A DNA stretch of 64,000 nucleotides from Enterobacter asburiae (GCF_007035645.1 NZ_AP019632.1:2418001-2482000), one strand, 5' to 3'. Positions 1 through 9,331 are shown, counted from the first letter of the stretch. Notes: generated by a model not told the origin, from the letters alone. Numbers and translations are program-made.

Positions 1-692
1 GCTTCGTCGCCAACGGGCACAAGGTTATTGCCACGGGCCGTCGTCAGGAGCGCCTGCAGGAGCTGAAGGACGAATTAGGCGACAGCATCCTGACCGCGCA
101 GCTGGACGTGCGTAACCGCGCGGCCATTGAAGAGATGATTGCCAACCTGCCCGCCGAGTGGCGCGCCATCGACGTTCTGGTCAACAATGCCGGTCTGGCG
201 CTGGGCATGGAGCCCGCCCACAAAGCCAGCGTTGAAGACTGGGAAAACATGATCGACACCAACAACAAAGGGCTGGTCTATATGACCCGCGCGGTGCTGC
301 CGGGCATGGTCGAGCGCAACCGCGGCCACATTATCAACATTGGCTCCACCGCCGGAAGCTGGCCTTACGCGGGCGGCAACGTCTATGGCGCAACGAAGGC
401 GTTTGTGCGCCAGTTCAGCCTTAACCTGCGTACCGACCTGCACGGCACCGCCATTCGCGTTACCGATATCGAGCCGGGCCTGGTGGGCGGCACCGAGTTT
501 TCCAACGTGCGTTTCAAAGGCGATGACGCGAAAGCGGATAAAACCTACGAAAATGCTAACGCGCTGACGCCGGAAGATGTGACCGAAACGGTCTGGTGGG
601 TGGCAACGCTGCCAAAACACGTCAACATCAATACCGTGGAAATGATGCCCGTCAGCCAGAGTTTTGCCGGACTTAGCGTCCATCGTGGCTAA
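1..692 (+). CDS. ydfG: YdfG, NADP-dependent 3-hydroxy acid dehydrogenase (5' partial)
   Basis: Short-chain dehydrogenase/reductase that in E. coli oxidises L-allo-threonine, serine and 3-hydroxy acids and reduces malonic semialdehyde in the cytosol. The window opens inside the gene, in the reading frame that begins at base 3. By comparison with the 248-residue E. coli protein about 19 residues, including the glycine-rich nucleotide loop, lie upstream. Visible SDR marks are the ATGRR motif of NADP-preferring members, LVNNAG, the catalytic serine in IGSTAGS and the YGATK catalytic Tyr-x3-Lys. The C-terminus (QSFAGLSVHRG) fits YdfG closely. A GC hairpin follows the stop, then rspR on the same strand, as in E. 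coli. Confidence 0.95.
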   Translation, partial: FVANGHKVIATGRRQERLQELKDELGDSILTAQLDVRNRAAIEEMIANLPAEWRAIDVLVNNAGLALGMEPAHKASVEDWENMIDTNNKGLVYMTRAVLPGMVERNRGHIINIGSTAGSWPYAGGNVYGATKAFVRQFSLNLRTDLHGTAIRVTDIEPGLVGGTEFSNVRFKGDDAKADKTYENANALTPEDVTETVWWVATLPKHVNINTVEMMPVSQSFAGLSVHRG

Positions 693-702
693 ATCTGCCC
701 TT

Positions 703-730
703 CCCGGCCTGCGGGCCGGGTCTGTTTCGG
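703..730 (+). terminator. Hairpin after ydfG
   Basis: CCCGGCC (703-709) pairs with GGCCGGG (714-720) across a 4-nt loop, followed by a weakly T-rich stretch. This is a likely but not textbook terminator between ydfG and rspR. Confidence 0.5.
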
Positions 731-740
731 GTTATAAAAG

Positions 741-756
741 AATGGTAGTATGTTCA
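741..756. promoter_or_regulatory. Candidate RspR operator upstream of rspR
   Basis: The element AATGGTAGTATGTTCA lies about 30 bases before the rspR start. Its ATGGTAGT core recurs, on the opposite strand, at 7897-7910 in front of rspA. A shared element in front of a GntR regulator and its presumed target fits autoregulation. This is inferred from two occurrences only. Confidence 0.3.
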
Positions 757-783
757 GGCTAACTCTCTGAGAAATGACAACTC

Positions 784-1470
784 ATGGCCGCTGAATCGCA
801 ACTCAATCCCACCCAGCCCGTTAACCAGCAAATCTATCGCATTTTGCGACGTGATATTGTCCATTGCCTGATCCCACCGGGAACGCCGCTTTCTGAAAAA
901 GAGGTGTCTGTGCGTTTTGACGTTTCCCGTCAGCCGGTACGTGAAGCGTTTATTAAGCTTGCTGAGAACGGACTGATTCAGATCCGCCCGCAGCGCGGCA
1001 GCTACGTGAACAAAATTTCACTCTCTCAGGTACGCAACGGCTGTTTCGTTCGCCAGGCCATTGAATGCGCGGTGGCGCGCCGTGCCGCAACGCTTATCAA
1101 CGACAACCAGTGTTACCAGCTGGAGCAGAACCTGCACCAGCAGCGTATTGCGATTGACCGTAAGCAGCTCAATGATTTCTTCCAGCTTGACGATGAATTC
1201 CACCAGAAGCTGGCGCAGATCGCGGATTGTCAGCTGGCCTGGGACACCATCGAGAACATCAAGGCCACCATTGACCGCGTGCGCTATATGAGCCTCGATC
1301 ACGTCTCCCCGCCGGAAATGCTGCTCCGACAGCATCATGATATTTTCAGCGCGCTGGAAAAACGCGACCCGGACGGTGTGGAAAAAGCGATGACGCTGCA
1401 TCTGCAGGAAATTAGCGAATCCGTGCAGCTTATTCGTCAGGAAAATAGCGAGTGGTTTAGCGAAGAGTAA
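784..1470 (+). CDS. rspR: RspR (YdfH), GntR/FadR-family regulator of the rsp genes
   Basis: DNA-binding regulator of 228 residues. The N-terminal winged helix (about residues 15-75) has the GntR signature [20 protein letters not shown]. The C-terminal FCD ligand domain keeps the expected metal-binding acid and histidines (DDEFHQKL, the HHDIF segment, HLQEI). In E. coli RspR represses rspAB. It sits beside the rspA/rspB/ydfI/ydfJ sugar-acid genes, as it does there, so the same target is inferred. Its own upstream region shares an ATGGTAGT element with rspA. A hairpin (1475-1497) separates it from the convergent stress-protein gene. Confidence 0.92.
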   Translation: MAAESQLNPTQPVNQQIYRILRRDIVHCLIPPGTPLSEKEVSVRFDVSRQPVREAFIKLAENGLIQIRPQRGSYVNKISLSQVRNGCFVRQAIECAVARRAATLINDNQCYQLEQNLHQQRIAIDRKQLNDFFQLDDEFHQKLAQIADCQLAWDTIENIKATIDRVRYMSLDHVSPPEMLLRQHHDIFSALEKRDPDGVEKAMTLHLQEISESVQLIRQENSEWFSEE

Positions 1471-1474
1471 TATG

Positions 1475-1497
1475 CGCCGCCCCTTTCGGGTGCGGCG
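1475..1497. terminator. Hairpin between convergent rspR and usp gene
   Basis: CGCCGC+CCC pairs with GGG+GCGGCG around a TTTC loop, with one bulged base. It lies between two convergent genes and could serve both. There is no strong T-run. Confidence 0.4.
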
Positions 1498-1503
1498 AGG
1501 TGA

Positions 1504-1935
1504 TTAGCGAACGACTAACACCGGGATCGTGGCGTAGCGCAGAATAGATTCCGCATTTGAACCCAGCAGATGCGTGGAGATGCTCGGATTTTTCGACCCG
1601 ATGACAATCGCATCATATTTCCCCTCCTTGCTCAGCTTGATAATTTCATCCCGGACGTTGCCAAAACGCACCATGCTGTGAATATTCTCAGGGGCAATAT
1701 CGAACAGTCTTTTTAACTCGTTCATTTTCTTCCCGGATTCTGCGGTCATATACTCTTCAAACTTTTTTATATCGGCGTTGAAACCGCGCAGCAGAGACCG
1801 GCTGCTGGCAGGCAGAATATTGACCAGGGTAATCGACGCGCCCTCAGCCTTCGCAAGGCTTGCCGCGTGGCGAACCGCTTTGTCGCTCAAATCCATTTCA
1901 AACACGTCTACAGGCATCAAAATGTTCTTATACAT
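1504..1935 (-). CDS. Universal stress protein, UspG-like
   Basis: Small cytosolic UspA-fold protein of 143 residues. The N-terminus (MYKNILMPVDVFEMDLSDKA) and the C-terminal nucleotide-binding motif (GSKNPSISTHLLGSNAESI then PVLVVR) closely resemble UspG of E. coli, which is 142 residues. The G-x2-G-x9-G-S/T pattern of ATP-binding Usp proteins is present as GSKNPS...LLGSNAES. It is not at the E. coli uspG location, so it may be a paralogue and no symbol is assigned. It is divergent from ydfZ, and the 288-base gap between them holds an FNR-like site that could act on either gene. Confidence 0.85.
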   Translation of the reverse strand: MYKNILMPVDVFEMDLSDKAVRHAASLAKAEGASITLVNILPASSRSLLRGFNADIKKFEEYMTAESGKKMNELKRLFDIAPENIHSMVRFGNVRDEIIKLSKEGKYDAIVIGSKNPSISTHLLGSNAESILRYATIPVLVVR

Positions 1936-2115
1936 AAGCCTGACTCCTTATTCCGATGAAAGGGTTATTTCCTGCACACAGGATGACATCAGGAATATAA
2001 ACCAACCCTCAACGCTTCCCTGTCGAAACTATCAATTAATGAAAATAACGGTCCACTTTGTAAATTACCGTCCTGAACCGTCAGCGCCCGACGAAATAAA
2101 GAAAAAAGTGTGAGT

Positions 2116-2129
2116 TTGATCAAAAACAA
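2116..2129. promoter_or_regulatory. FNR-type site upstream of ydfZ
   Basis: TTGATCAAAAACAA matches the FNR consensus TTGAT-N4-ATCAA with one mismatch. It is about 95 bases before ydfZ, a gene known in E. coli to be induced without oxygen by FNR. It could also act on the divergent usp gene. Confidence 0.65.
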
Positions 2130-2223
2130 AAACATGAAGCGCGGACAGGCGTATTTATATGCCCCGTGAACGGCATAACCCGAAATAGCGCCGTAACGAA
2201 CAGGTTAGAGAGGAGAAAATACC

Positions 2224-2427
2224 ATGATGACATACGACCGTAACCGCAATGCAATCACCACCGGCAGCCGCGTCATGATTAGCGGCACGGGCAAAACTGG
2301 CGTGATTAAAGCGATCCACAGCGACGGGCTGGATGCCGCGCAGGTGCGCCGCAGCAAAACGGTTGAAGTGGAAGGATGCGAAGGTAAGTTCGAACCGATT
2401 GAGCTGATTCGCCTGGGGATGCACTAA
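2224..2427 (+). CDS. ydfZ: YdfZ, small selenium-associated protein
   Basis: A 67-residue cytosolic protein whose start ([20 protein letters not shown]) and end ([10 protein letters not shown]) match E. coli YdfZ almost residue for residue. YdfZ was described as binding selenium without being a classical selenoprotein; its role is unknown. A strong GAGAGGAG ribosome binding site precedes two adjacent ATG codons, of which the first (2224) is used here. One cysteine is present in the VEGCEG segment. The FNR box upstream suggests anaerobic expression. A perfect 9-bp hairpin follows the stop. Confidence 0.93.
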   Translation: MMTYDRNRNAITTGSRVMISGTGKTGVIKAIHSDGLDAAQVRRSKTVEVEGCEGKFEPIELIRLGMH

Positions 2428-2439
2428 GCTGTGCGCAGC

Positions 2440-2463
2440 CATGCCGCCGCGCACGGCGGCATG
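2440..2463. terminator. Hairpin between convergent ydfZ and ydfI
   Basis: CATGCCGCC (2440-2448) pairs perfectly with GGCGGCATG (2455-2463). It lies between two convergent genes. There is no T-run. Confidence 0.45.
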
Positions 2464-2470
2464 TGCTGAA

Positions 2471-3934
2471 CTACCGTTGAGACGCGTACTGCGCGACGGT
2501 CGCTTTCGCGCCCTGTTGCAGCAACGACCGGTACGCGGCCATCACCGCAGCCACAAAGCGCGGCTCCTGCGGTAACTCGTTACCAAAGATGGCCTCAATG
2601 CCGAGCAGCGCATTGACCCGGCTTTCGCCTTCCGCACTTTCGTTCACCGCCGCCTGAATCACCGCCAGCTGCGGATCGCTCACGTCGATGGCGTTACCCT
2701 GCTCGTCAATGCCGCCGACATAACGCATCCAGCCAGCCACCCCCAGCGCCAGCAGCGGGAAAGGCGTCTGGTGCACCAGGTGCCAGCGCACGGAGTCCAG
2801 CATACGCTGCGGGAGCTTCTGGCTGCCGTCCATCGCGATTTGCCATGTCCGATGGCGCAGGGCCGGGTTGCTGTAGCGGGCAATCAGGAGATCGGCATAG
2901 CGGCCTAAATCAACGCCCTTCACTTTCAGCGTGGGCGCCTGCTCGTTAAGCATCAGCGCGTGCGCGGCGAGGCGGTAGTTCTCGTCTTCCATACAGTCGT
3001 TGATATGCGGGTAGCCGGCCAGATAGCCCAGGTACGCCAGGAACGAGTGGCTGCCGTTGAGCATGCGCAGCTTCATCTCTTCAAACGGGATCACGTCTGA
3101 CACCAGCTCGGCTCCGGCCTTTTCCCACTCTGGACGTCCTGCCACAAAGTTATCTTCGATCACCCACTGGCGAAACGGTTCACAGGCGACTGCCGCCGGG
3201 TCACGCACGCCGGTCAGCTGCTCAATTTTATCCAGCGTATCGGGCGTGACCGCCGGCACGATACGATCCACCATGGTTGACGGGAAGGTGACGTTAGCCT
3301 CGATCCAGTCCGCCAGCTCGCCGTCTACGGCCCGGGCGTACGCGCAGGTCACATTGCGCATCACGTGTCCGTTCTCCGGCATGTTGTCGCAGGACATCAC
3401 GCTAAACGCGGGCAGACCCGCCGCTTTGCGACGCGCCAGCGCTTCCACCACCACGCCCGGCGCGGATTTCGGCTGGTGCGGGTTTTGCAGGTCGGCGACG
3501 ATAAACGGGTGATCGAGCATCAGTTGTCCTGTCGCCGGTGAATGGCAGTACCCTTTCTCGGTGATGGTCAGCGAGACAATCGCCACCTGCGGTTCGCACA
3601 TCGCCGCCAGCACGCTTTCCAGCCCGTCAACCTGCGCATGCAGCGCTTTTTTAACCACGCCAACTACGCGGGATGTCCATGCATCGGCAGACATCTCCGC
3701 CACGGTGTAGAGGTTATCCTGCGCGTTCAGATCGGCAATCTGCTGCTCGCCGCCAATCAGGTTAACCTCACAGTAGCCCCAGTCGCTGCCGTGCCCGGCG
3801 GCGAGAATGTCGGCGTACACCGCCTGGTGCGCCCGGTGAAAGGCGCCAAAACCCAGATGAACAATGCGTGGTTGAAGGCTGTCGCGATCGTACTGAGGCA
3901 GCGTCGCGTTGGCCTGTAATAAGGTGTTTTCCAT
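2471..3934 (-). CDS. ydfI: YdfI, mannitol-dehydrogenase-family (mannonate/fructuronate) oxidoreductase
   Basis: Long-chain polyol dehydrogenase of 487 residues, the size of E. coli YdfI (486). The N-terminal dinucleotide-binding loop is [15 protein letters not shown]. The family motif around the catalytic lysine and asparagine is visible as [17 protein letters not shown]. Relatives such as UxuB interconvert D-fructuronate and D-mannonate with NAD. With RspA, a mannonate-dehydratase-type enzyme, in the same cluster, a sugar-acid substrate is likely. The gene has its own 219-base upstream gap with a strong 10-bp hairpin about 33 bases before the start. Confidence 0.9.
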   Translation of the reverse strand: MENTLLQANATLPQYDRDSLQPRIVHLGFGAFHRAHQAVYADILAAGHGSDWGYCEVNLIGGEQQIADLNAQDNLYTVAEMSADAWTSRVVGVVKKALHAQVDGLESVLAAMCEPQVAIVSLTITEKGYCHSPATGQLMLDHPFIVADLQNPHQPKSAPGVVVEALARRKAAGLPAFSVMSCDNMPENGHVMRNVTCAYARAVDGELADWIEANVTFPSTMVDRIVPAVTPDTLDKIEQLTGVRDPAAVACEPFRQWVIEDNFVAGRPEWEKAGAELVSDVIPFEEMKLRMLNGSHSFLAYLGYLAGYPHINDCMEDENYRLAAHALMLNEQAPTLKVKGVDLGRYADLLIARYSNPALRHRTWQIAMDGSQKLPQRMLDSVRWHLVHQTPFPLLALGVAGWMRYVGGIDEQGNAIDVSDPQLAVIQAAVNESAEGESRVNALLGIEAIFGNELPQEPRFVAAVMAAYRSLLQQGAKATVAQYASQR

Positions 3935-3966
3935 GATTAAGACTCGTTAATTAGAAAGTCGTGGAC

Positions 3967-3993
3967 CGCTGCCGCTCCTCTGAAGCGGCAGCG
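3967..3993. other. Ten-bp hairpin in the ydfI leader / ydfJ 3' region
   Basis: CGCTGCCGCT (3967-3976) pairs perfectly with AGCGGCAGCG (3984-3993) across a 7-base loop. On the minus strand it lies downstream of ydfJ and just before ydfI. It could end ydfJ transcripts, structure the ydfI leader, or be an operator. No T-run follows. Confidence 0.5.
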
Positions 3994-4153
3994 CCTGCTG
4001 ACTACACCAACTAGAATGGCAGTTGGGGTAAAAAAATAACTGCCATCAACCATACTGATACTGCCGTTTGAGATTTTGATTTATATTAACTTTTGCTCAT
4101 GTGGTGTGACATAAAGATAAAGTTATGTGACAGGTCACGTAAGTTATAAACCA

Positions 4154-5521
4154 TTAGCGTCGCGAGGAGACCGCGCCGTAACCCAAGCTCTCCTCTGGCG
4201 CGGACTCCGCTGCGTCGTGCGCCGCGCTCAAATCACGGTCGCGCACTTCCGGCATCAGGAACGCCGAGACCAGCCCAATCACGGAATAAGCCACCAGCAT
4301 GGCGACGATCGGCCACCATGAGCCGGTCATGTTGCAGAAGATCCCCGCCAGTACCGGACCAAAGCCCACCGCCACCAAACCGCCCGCCTCTTTCGAGATA
4401 GCCATGCGGGTAAAGCGATTTCGCGAGCCAAACATCTCCGCCATGGTGATATTTTCCAGCGCAAACAGCCCCAGCACGGCGAAGTTATGGATAACGATGA
4501 TGGAGAGCATAATCGTCCCCGGCGCATAGCTCTTATCGACGATGATCGACAGCATTGGGTAGGCGAGAAGAATGGCGGAGATATTGAGGATAATGTACGG
4601 CAGACGGCGCCCTACTTTATCGGAAAGCCAGCCCAGCAGCGGAATGGAGATAAACCCGAGAATGGAGCTTATCATCAGCGCATCGGTCGGGATGGCTTTA
4701 TCGAACAGCAGCGTCTGGACCAGATACCCGGCGAGGAACGTCTGGATCAGCCCCGAGTTGCCCGCCTGACCGAAACGCAGCCCGGTCGCAAGCCAGAAGG
4801 ATTTACTTTTCACCATTGAACCCAGCGAGGTGTCCGGCTGTACGGTTTGGGCATCGTTCACTTTCTCAAAGACCGGGCTCTCTTTCAGGTTCATTCGCAG
4901 CCAGATGGCGAAAATCATCACCACGACGCTGGCGAGGAACGGCACGCGCCAGCCCCAGGCAATTAGCTCTTCACGGTCGAGGGCAAAGAACATCACCGCC
5001 CAGATCGCCGTGGCGCTCAGCGTCCCGCAGTTAGTGCCCATCGCCACCAGCGAGGAGATAATGCCGCGTTTGCCTTTCGGCGCGTACTCCGCCAGCATGG
5101 TCCCGGCCCCGGAGATCTCAGCCCCGGCCCCCAGGCCCTGGATGATACGCAGCGTCACCAGCAGAACGGGAGCAAAAATCCCGATCTGCGCGTAGGTCGG
5201 CAGGACGCCAATCAGCGTGGTGCAGATCCCCATCATGGTGATGGTGATAAACAGCACCTTCTTACGACCAATGCTGTCGCCCATTCTGCCAAAGATAAAG
5301 GCGCCGACAATGCGTGCGATATAGCCTGCGCCGTAGGTCCCCATCGCGAGGATCAGCGCCATCGCGGCTGACTGTTCCGGGAAGAAGATCTCGTGAAAGA
5401 CCAGGGCAGCCCCCAGCGAGTAAAGCTGAAAGTCCATAAACTCCAGGGCGGTGCCCAGCCAGCCGGAAACGGCGGCTTTCACCAGATCGGAGGTAGTTCT
5501 TTGAGGTTGTGCTTGCGTCAT
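4154..5521 (-). CDS. ydfJ: YdfJ, MFS transporter (intact)
   Basis: Major facilitator protein of the metabolite:H+ symporter type with about 12 membrane segments, 455 residues from the chosen start. MTQAQPQRTT at 5521 is preferred over an upstream ATG at 5557 because family members start near this point. The MFS loop signature appears as GRMGDSIGRKKV between helices 2 and 3, with a second copy as GWLSDKVGRRLPY. In E. coli K-12 the gene is split by the Qin prophage; here it is whole and lies 70 bases after rspB. It is probably the uptake system for the sugar acid handled by RspA, RspB and YdfI. The substrate is inferred from context. Confidence 0.88.
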   Translation of the reverse strand: MTQAQPQRTTSDLVKAAVSGWLGTALEFMDFQLYSLGAALVFHEIFFPEQSAAMALILAMGTYGAGYIARIVGAFIFGRMGDSIGRKKVLFITITMMGICTTLIGVLPTYAQIGIFAPVLLVTLRIIQGLGAGAEISGAGTMLAEYAPKGKRGIISSLVAMGTNCGTLSATAIWAVMFFALDREELIAWGWRVPFLASVVVMIFAIWLRMNLKESPVFEKVNDAQTVQPDTSLGSMVKSKSFWLATGLRFGQAGNSGLIQTFLAGYLVQTLLFDKAIPTDALMISSILGFISIPLLGWLSDKVGRRLPYIILNISAILLAYPMLSIIVDKSYAPGTIMLSIIVIHNFAVLGLFALENITMAEMFGSRNRFTRMAISKEAGGLVAVGFGPVLAGIFCNMTGSWWPIVAMLVAYSVIGLVSAFLMPEVRDRDLSAAHDAAESAPEESLGYGAVSSRR

Positions 5522-5594
5522 AATGGCTATCTCTGAAGGGTAAGATGCGTACCACATAGAGCCTGTCTGCGCAGGCTCTTAACCGCGTAAAGGA

Positions 5595-6614
5595 TTATTG
5601 CCCGAACGTGAGCAAGACTTTGCAGCACTGCCGCTGGTCTTTCTCAAACAGTTCAATGGCGTCTGTTACATGGTGATAGTCAAAGGCATGAGTGATCAGT
5701 TTTTCCGGGTCGATCAGCCCTTTTTTCAGCCAGTCGATGACGACCGGGAATTTGTTGGCATTGAGGCGCGAGGAGAAGATCGCCAGCTCTTTGCCGGTGA
5801 TGCCCTGCTGGACAATATGGCTCGGCTCGCTGGAGAAGCCCATCAGCACGATACGCGCCGCCGGAGAGGCCAGGGTAATCGCCTCCTGCAATATCGACGG
5901 ATGACAGGCGGCATCAATGATTAACGTTGGTTTGATGCCCCGTTCGTCCAGCGCGGCCTGCAGCGACTGCTCGCCGTTATTCAACACCCAGTCCGCGCCG
6001 CTGCGCTGGGCCATTTTCAGGCGTTCGTCGATGCGATCAACCACGATAACCTGCTTCACCTTATAGACGCCCTTCAGCGCCTGCACGGTGACCAGCCCCA
6101 TCGGCCCTGCGCCGTAAACCAGCGCGACGTCCTGCTCGATGGGGTTGGCCTGCCCCGTCACGTTGGCGGCGATGGTGAAAGGCTCCACCATGACGGCGTG
6201 TTTATCAGGAATGTCATCCGGAATAGGCCAGGCATTTTTAGCGGGTACCGCCGCGTATTCACTGAAGCCCCCGTCGCGGTGTACGCCCAGCACCACCAGC
6301 GAGGTGCAGACGTTCGGTTTTCCGACGGAACACGGATAGCAATGTCCGCAGCTGATCACCGGATCGACCGAGACGCGCTGGCCCAGACGGGCACTGTCGA
6401 CACCCTCGCCTACGGCGTCAATCACGCCAAAAAACTCGTGGCCGATCGTGCGTGGATATTTCGCAAACGGGTTATGGCCGCGATAGATGTGGCTGTCCGA
6501 GCCGCAGATCCCCGCCAGCGTGATTTTGACGCGAACTTCACCTGCACCTGGCGCCGGGAGTGGCCGCTCTTCAATCACCAGTTCGTTCGGCTGTTGAATC
6601 ACTACGCTTTTCAT
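5595..6614 (-). CDS. rspB: RspB, zinc-dependent alcohol dehydrogenase family protein
   Basis: Medium-chain dehydrogenase of 339 residues from MKSVVIQQPN. This start has GAGGAG 7 bases upstream and gives the E. coli RspB length; an upstream ATG at 6641 would overlap rspA and lacks support. Catalytic zinc ligands are visible in CGSD near the N-terminus and in GHEFFG. The structural zinc site is CGHCYPC...C, and the nucleotide fold is VYGAGPMG. The gene starts 14 bases after rspA, so the two are co-transcribed. Relatives oxidise sugar alcohols or acids such as gulonate or idonate; the exact substrate is unproven. Confidence 0.92.
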   Translation of the reverse strand: MKSVVIQQPNELVIEERPLPAPGAGEVRVKITLAGICGSDSHIYRGHNPFAKYPRTIGHEFFGVIDAVGEGVDSARLGQRVSVDPVISCGHCYPCSVGKPNVCTSLVVLGVHRDGGFSEYAAVPAKNAWPIPDDIPDKHAVMVEPFTIAANVTGQANPIEQDVALVYGAGPMGLVTVQALKGVYKVKQVIVVDRIDERLKMAQRSGADWVLNNGEQSLQAALDERGIKPTLIIDAACHPSILQEAITLASPAARIVLMGFSSEPSHIVQQGITGKELAIFSSRLNANKFPVVIDWLKKGLIDPEKLITHAFDYHHVTDAIELFEKDQRQCCKVLLTFGQ

Positions 6615-6628
6615 CGTTCGCTCCTCGT

Positions 6629-7843
6629 TTACCAGTTCCACAGCGTGCCGTCCTCAAGACGGGCCACCGGCAGATAGGCCGGATCGTAGGGGTATTTCGC
6701 CGCCAGCTTTTCATCAAACTCGATGCCCAGCCCCGGCCTGTCGCCCGGATGCATATAGCCGTTATCAAAACGCCAGCTGTGCGGGAAGACTTCCAGCATC
6801 TGTTCGGAATAGCCCATATATTCCTGGACGCCAAAGTTTGGCACCCACAGGTCGAAATGCAGCGCGGCGGCGTGGCATACCGGCGAGAGATCCGACGGGC
6901 CGTGCGAGCCGGTTCGCACCTGATAGAGCGAGGCGAAGTCCGCGATGCGACGCATCCCGGTGATCCCGCCCGCGTGGGTAATGGTGGTGCGGATATAGTC
7001 GATGAGCTGCTCTTCGATGAGCTGCTTGCAGTCCCAGATGCTGTTAAACACTTCGCCCACGGCAATTGGCGTGACGGTGTGCTGGCGAATGAGGCGGAAG
7101 CAGGCCTGGTTTTCCGCAGGCGTTGGATCTTCCATCCAGAACATGCGGAATTCTTCAATGCTCTTGCCGAAGCGCGCCGCTTCGATTGGCGTCAGGCGGT
7201 GGTGCATGTCATGCAGAAGATGTTCATTGAAGCCGAATTTACTGCGCACCGCGTCGAACAGCTTTGGTGTGAAATCGAGGTATTTTTCGGTGGACCAGAG
7301 CTGCTCTTCCGGCCAGTCGCCTTTGGTCGCAGGCTCGTAGGCCAGCCCCTTCCCTTTGGCCATGCCGTAGGTGGTTTTCATGCCCGGCACCCCGCACTGC
7401 ACGCGGATCGCCTTGAAGCCCATCTCTTTATGACGGGCGTAATCTTCCAGCACGTCGTCAATGGTGTGACCGGTCGTGTGGCAGTAAACCATCACGCCTT
7501 CGCGGGATGCGCCGCCCAGCAGCTGGTAGAGCGGCATGTTGGCCGCTTTGGCTTTGATGTCCCACAGCGCCATGTCCACGGCTGAGATGGCCGACATGGT
7601 GACCGGGCCGCGACGCCAGTAGGCGCCCTTATAGAAGAACTGCCAGATGTCTTCGATGCGGTGCGCATCGCGGCCAATCAGCTGCGGGCAGAGATGGTCT
7701 TTCAGGTAGGAAGCCACGGAGAGTTCACGCCCGTTTAGCGTAGCGTCACCGAGGCCGACAATCCCCTCGTCGGTGGTGATTTTAAGGGTGACAAAGTTTC
7801 GCCCCGGGCAGGTAACAAACACGTCAGCCGCGACAATCTTCAT
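6629..7843 (-). CDS. rspA: RspA, enolase-superfamily D-mannonate dehydratase-type protein
   Basis: A 404-residue member of the mannonate dehydratase branch of the enolase superfamily. Likely metal ligands are D212 (LLHDMHHR), E238 (MEDPTP) and E264 (AVGEVF). The His in the HHRLTP segment is typical of the ManD group. E. coli RspA was first named from a starvation-signalling phenotype involving homoserine lactone; the structural family points to dehydration of D-mannonate. It is the first gene of rspA-rspB-ydfJ and carries an ATGGTAGT-type element about 55 bases upstream, a possible RspR site. Confidence 0.94.
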   Translation of the reverse strand: MKIVAADVFVTCPGRNFVTLKITTDEGIVGLGDATLNGRELSVASYLKDHLCPQLIGRDAHRIEDIWQFFYKGAYWRRGPVTMSAISAVDMALWDIKAKAANMPLYQLLGGASREGVMVYCHTTGHTIDDVLEDYARHKEMGFKAIRVQCGVPGMKTTYGMAKGKGLAYEPATKGDWPEEQLWSTEKYLDFTPKLFDAVRSKFGFNEHLLHDMHHRLTPIEAARFGKSIEEFRMFWMEDPTPAENQACFRLIRQHTVTPIAVGEVFNSIWDCKQLIEEQLIDYIRTTITHAGGITGMRRIADFASLYQVRTGSHGPSDLSPVCHAAALHFDLWVPNFGVQEYMGYSEQMLEVFPHSWRFDNGYMHPGDRPGLGIEFDEKLAAKYPYDPAYLPVARLEDGTLWNW

Positions 7844-7896
7844 ATTTCCTTTCCTTACATCATTCGTTGTGATGCTGGAAACTTACCCACTAACCA

Positions 7897-7910
7897 GACT
7901 ACCATACAAG
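7897..7910. promoter_or_regulatory. Candidate RspR operator upstream of rspA
   Basis: GACTACCATACAAG is followed by TATAATG. Read on the minus strand it contains ATGGTAGT, also present upstream of rspR at 741-756. Position and sharing suggest the RspR target. The motif was not derived from a known consensus. Confidence 0.3.
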
Positions 7911-7953
7911 TATAATGATCATAAAATCCGCTAACGATCACAAAACCGGGGGC

Positions 7954-8280
7954 TCAGGCCCGCCCCCATCCCGCCACAATAATCAGCATGCCGCACAGGG
8001 CAATCAGCGCGCCGGCCCAGTCGTACGCGCTGAGCTTGACGCCGTCCACCACGCGTAGCCACAGCAGCGCGGTACAGATATAGACACCACCGTAAGCGGC
8101 GTAGACGCGGCCGCTGGCAGCAGGATGCAGCGTTAACAGCCAGACAAACAGAGCCAGCGCGACGCTTGCCGGGATGAGAAGCAATACGGATCCCCCCTTC
8201 TTCAGCCAGAGCCATGGCAGGAAGCAGCCGATGATTTCGCATAGCGCGGTGGCAAAAAAAAGCAGCGTCGTTTTGAGCAT
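7954..8280 (-). CDS. ynfA: YnfA, four-helix inner membrane protein (UPF0060, SMR-like)
   Basis: A 108-residue inner membrane protein with four hydrophobic segments (about residues 3-25, 31-50, 60-80 and 85-105). It resembles small multidrug resistance transporters, and YnfA homologues have been reported to export dyes and biocides. The N-terminal half carries the membrane-embedded glutamate in [10 protein letters not shown] that SMR proteins use for proton coupling. It stands alone, divergent from ynfB, in the same place as in E. coli. Confidence 0.92.
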   Translation of the reverse strand: MLKTTLLFFATALCEIIGCFLPWLWLKKGGSVLLLIPASVALALFVWLLTLHPAASGRVYAAYGGVYICTALLWLRVVDGVKLSAYDWAGALIALCGMLIIVAGWGRA

Positions 8281-8432
8281 ATTTCACGTCAGGTGAGGAT
8301 TTATTTAGACATCATACCTGATGATATCCTTTACTTTTCCATACTTGCACCGCGGGTATGACGTCTTTTCGCTTTGGTGTAGAATCTGTTCGGGGTAACT
8401 TGATTATCTGCACCCGTTTAAAAGGAAACGCT

Positions 8433-8771
8433 ATGACCACATTAAGCAAACGCCTTTGTCTGACAGCCCTGCTGGCGCTGTCATCGTTCGCCTTTGCCGC
8501 CTCTGCGACAGCGGAAACCAGCAAGCTCATTATTGAGTCTGGTGACAGCGCGCAAAGCCGCCAGAACGCCGCTATGGACAAAGAACAATGGAATGACACC
8601 CGCAGCCTTCGCCACAAGGTCAACAAACGTGCTGAGAAAGAGTGGGATAAAGAAGATGTCGCTTTTGACGCGCGCGATAAGTGTCAGCAAAGTGCAAACG
8701 TCAACGCCTACTGGGAGCCAAACACCCTGCGCTGCCTGGATCGCCGCACTGGCCGTACGGTAGCCCCGTAA
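8433..8771 (+). CDS. ynfB: YnfB, periplasmic UPF0482 protein
   Basis: A 112-residue secreted protein of unknown function. The start at 8433 (MTTLSKR) has AAAGGAAA upstream and gives a standard Sec signal peptide with cleavage near ATA-ET; the longer frame from 8358 would add 25 unlikely residues. The mature part ([17 protein letters not shown]) is nearly the E. coli YnfB sequence. It ends in a basic, cysteine-containing tail with two cysteines (DKCQQS and LRCLDR) that could form a disulfide. Its stop overlaps the speG start by one base (TAATG), so the genes are translationally linked. Confidence 0.92.
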   Translation: MTTLSKRLCLTALLALSSFAFAASATAETSKLIIESGDSAQSRQNAAMDKEQWNDTRSLRHKVNKRAEKEWDKEDVAFDARDKCQQSANVNAYWEPNTLRCLDRRTGRTVAP

Positions 8772-9331
8772 TGTCGGCGCCCTGCGACGTTAAGCTTCGC
8801 CCGCTGGAGCGCGAAGACCTGCGCTTCGTCCACCAGCTGGACAATAACGCCAGCGTAATGCGCTACTGGTTCGAAGAGCCGTACGAGGCCTTTGTTGAGC
8901 TGTCCGATCTCTACGATAAGCACATTCACGATCAGAGTGAACGTCGTTTTGTGGTGGAGTGTGAAGGCGAAAAAGCCGGTCTTGTGGAGCTGGTTGAAAT
9001 CAACCATGTTCACCGTCGGGCGGAGTTTCAGATCATTATTTCCCCTGAGCATCAGGGAAAAGGCCTTGCCTCACGGGCAGCGAAGCTGGCAATGGATTAC
9101 GGGTTCAACGTTCTGAATCTCTACAAGCTTTACCTGATTGTGGATAAAGAGAACGAGAAAGCGATCCATATCTACCGCAAGCTGGGCTTTATGGTGGAAG
9201 GCGAGCTGATTCACGAGTTCTTTATCAACGGCGAATACCGCAATACCATTCGCATGTGCATCTTCCAGCATCAGCATCTTGCCGGGCACAAGCCGTCAGG
9301 CGCCAGCCTGCTGAAACCGACCGCGCAGTAA
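8771..9331 (+). CDS. speG: SpeG, spermidine N1-acetyltransferase
   Basis: GNAT-family enzyme of 186 residues that acetylates spermidine and spermine with acetyl-CoA in the cytosol, limiting polyamine toxicity. The start at 8771 overlaps the ynfB stop and gives exactly the E. coli length; the longer frame from 8681 is rejected. The acetyl-CoA loop is visible as [16 protein letters not shown], and the C-terminal QHQHL...LLKPTAQ matches E. coli. Its 3' end forms a terminator hairpin with the following bases. The spermidine exporter genes mdtJI also lie in this window at 51.2-51.8 kb. Confidence 0.97.
   Translation: MSAPCDVKLRPLEREDLRFVHQLDNNASVMRYWFEEPYEAFVELSDLYDKHIHDQSERRFVVECEGEKAGLVELVEINHVHRRAEFQIIISPEHQGKGLASRAAKLAMDYGFNVLNLYKLYLIVDKENEKAIHIYRKLGFMVEGELIHEFFINGEYRNTIRMCIFQHQHLAGHKPSGASLLKPTAQ

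Noticed and set aside
6560..7585. A 341-codon frame on the plus strand opposite rspB and rspA
   Set aside because: It overlaps two well-identified genes and has low-complexity, His/Arg/Phe-rich translation without domains.
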